DNA of 64,000 nucleotides from Chitinophaga sp. CF418. Its GTDB lineage: Bacteria; Bacteroidota; Bacteroidia; Chitinophagales; Chitinophagaceae. The stretch is from contig NZ_FRCN01000009.1 of assembly GCF_900142925.1 (NCBI RefSeq), positions 1 to 64,000 on the forward strand. Direction: 5' to 3'. Of this stretch, positions 63,465-64,000 are shown piece after piece; position 1 is the first letter of the stretch; every line of letters begins with the position of its first letter. Position numbers and translations under genes: made by a program. The notes below the pieces were generated by a model. It was given only the letters and a program-made list of their open reading frames with translations, was not told where the DNA came from and ran no database searches.

Positions 63465-64000
63465 ATGAAAAAGATATTTTTTACGATTTCCCTGGGGCTG
63501 GCGGTCATTACTGTCAACGGTCAGCAAAAACAGGGTAAGGTATTGTATACGCGTACGGTACAGATGATGCTGGACATTGCCATGGAACCAGGAGCGGTAC
63601 CGCTTCCGCGCACACATACCAGCAAACTGGAAGTATTATTTGGTAATGATCAGTGCCTTCGCCGCGCGGTGGATGAAGACAGGCCGGAAGAGATGGAGGA
63701 AGGTGGCGGCGGATTACGGGTGCAGACAATGATAGCCGGTGCGGACGACCTCACTTATGTAAATCTTGCTACGGGCCAGGTGGTGGAACAGCGTGAGTTT
63801 GGGGCAAAGAATTACATCGTGGCAGACAGTGTACGAAAACTGGACTGGAAGCTGACAGGACAGACAAGCACTATCCTCAATTACCCCTGTCAGCAGGCGG
63901 TGGCCCGGCTTATCGGCAAACGTGCCACGACCTCCATGGAAAACGGAGAGATGAAAACGAAAGAGGTAGCAGATACGTCGGAGATCGTTGCCTGGTTTAC
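63465..64000 (+). CDS. GLPGLI-family secreted protein, partial
   Basis: The gene starts at ATG 63465 and runs off the right edge (178 codons visible). It has a signal peptide (MKKIFFTISLGLAVITVNG) followed by QQKQGKVLYTRTVQMM. Later WKLTGQTSTILNYPCQQAVA matches the conserved core of the GLPGLI family (iron-deficiency-linked, function unknown), just upstream of the still-missing GLPGLI motif. It is divergent from the two-component pair, with 167 bp between; those genes may regulate it. Confidence 0.82.
   Translation, partial: MKKIFFTISLGLAVITVNGQQKQGKVLYTRTVQMMLDIAMEPGAVPLPRTHTSKLEVLFGNDQCLRRAVDEDRPEEMEEGGGGLRVQTMIAGADDLTYVNLATGQVVEQREFGAKNYIVADSVRKLDWKLTGQTSTILNYPCQQAVARLIGKRATTSMENGEMKTKEVADTSEIVAWF

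Overview
The window looks like chromosome from a gliding-type Bacteroidota, most likely Chitinophagaceae (Chitinophaga-like). This rests on three SusC/SusD pairs, two ECF sigma/FecR anti-sigma pairs, a type IX secretion sorting tail on a GH16 enzyme, TAnnTTTG-type promoter boxes, a GLPGLI-family gene and few visible Shine-Dalgarno sites. The genus is an inference; there is no rRNA, tRNA, phage, transposase or CRISPR array in the window.

Layout. 0-2.2 kb: 5' part of a large secreted repeat protein (minus strand, runs off the left edge). 2.6-4.2 kb: Ppx/GppA phosphatase and a RibD/DHFR-like protein. 4.3-13.3 kb (minus): ECF sigma, FecR, SusC, SusD, TlpA-like thioredoxin protein, alpha/beta hydrolase. 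13.6-16.3 kb: acyltransferase and zwf, convergent on a shared terminator. 16.6-21.5 kb: two 725-aa PAS histidine kinases flanking a single-domain response regulator. 21.5-22.8 kb: PQQ-type sugar dehydrogenase lipoprotein. 22.86-23.76 kb: non-coding island with a near-identical 172-bp tandem array. 23.8-33.2 kb (minus): ECF sigma, FecR, SusC, SusD and a multidomain GH16 enzyme, a compact beta-glucan utilisation locus. 33.3-34.3 kb: second non-coding repeat island (93-bp repeats, a nested hairpin, three 21-bp-phased boxes). 34.4-37.8 kb: envelope proteins of unknown role. 37.8-43.4 kb: small regulatory/detoxification island with two TetR regulators and operator-like palindromes, an NmrA-like reductase, two alpha/beta hydrolases, a Crp-like regulator and a fossil LacI C-terminus. 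43.4-61.1 kb: LacI regulator divergent from a seven-gene, 16.4-kb operon (SusC, SusD, unclassified toroid-like protein, SSS symporter, FAD oxidoreductase, GH9-like protein, GH92-LamG). 61.1-64 kb: two-component system and the start of a GLPGLI-family gene.

How it works together. Two loci use sigma/anti-sigma trans-envelope signalling through STN-domain SusC receptors, while the third uses a cytoplasmic LacI sensor and a SusC without STN domain. The third locus is the best candidate for something undescribed: it combines an alpha-mannosidase-family enzyme, two poorly classified secreted proteins, a sodium symporter and a probably cytoplasmic FAD oxidoreductase, suggesting uptake and then redox processing of a released sugar or glycoside. 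The two repeat islands share a sequence block and appear to belong to one dispersed family.
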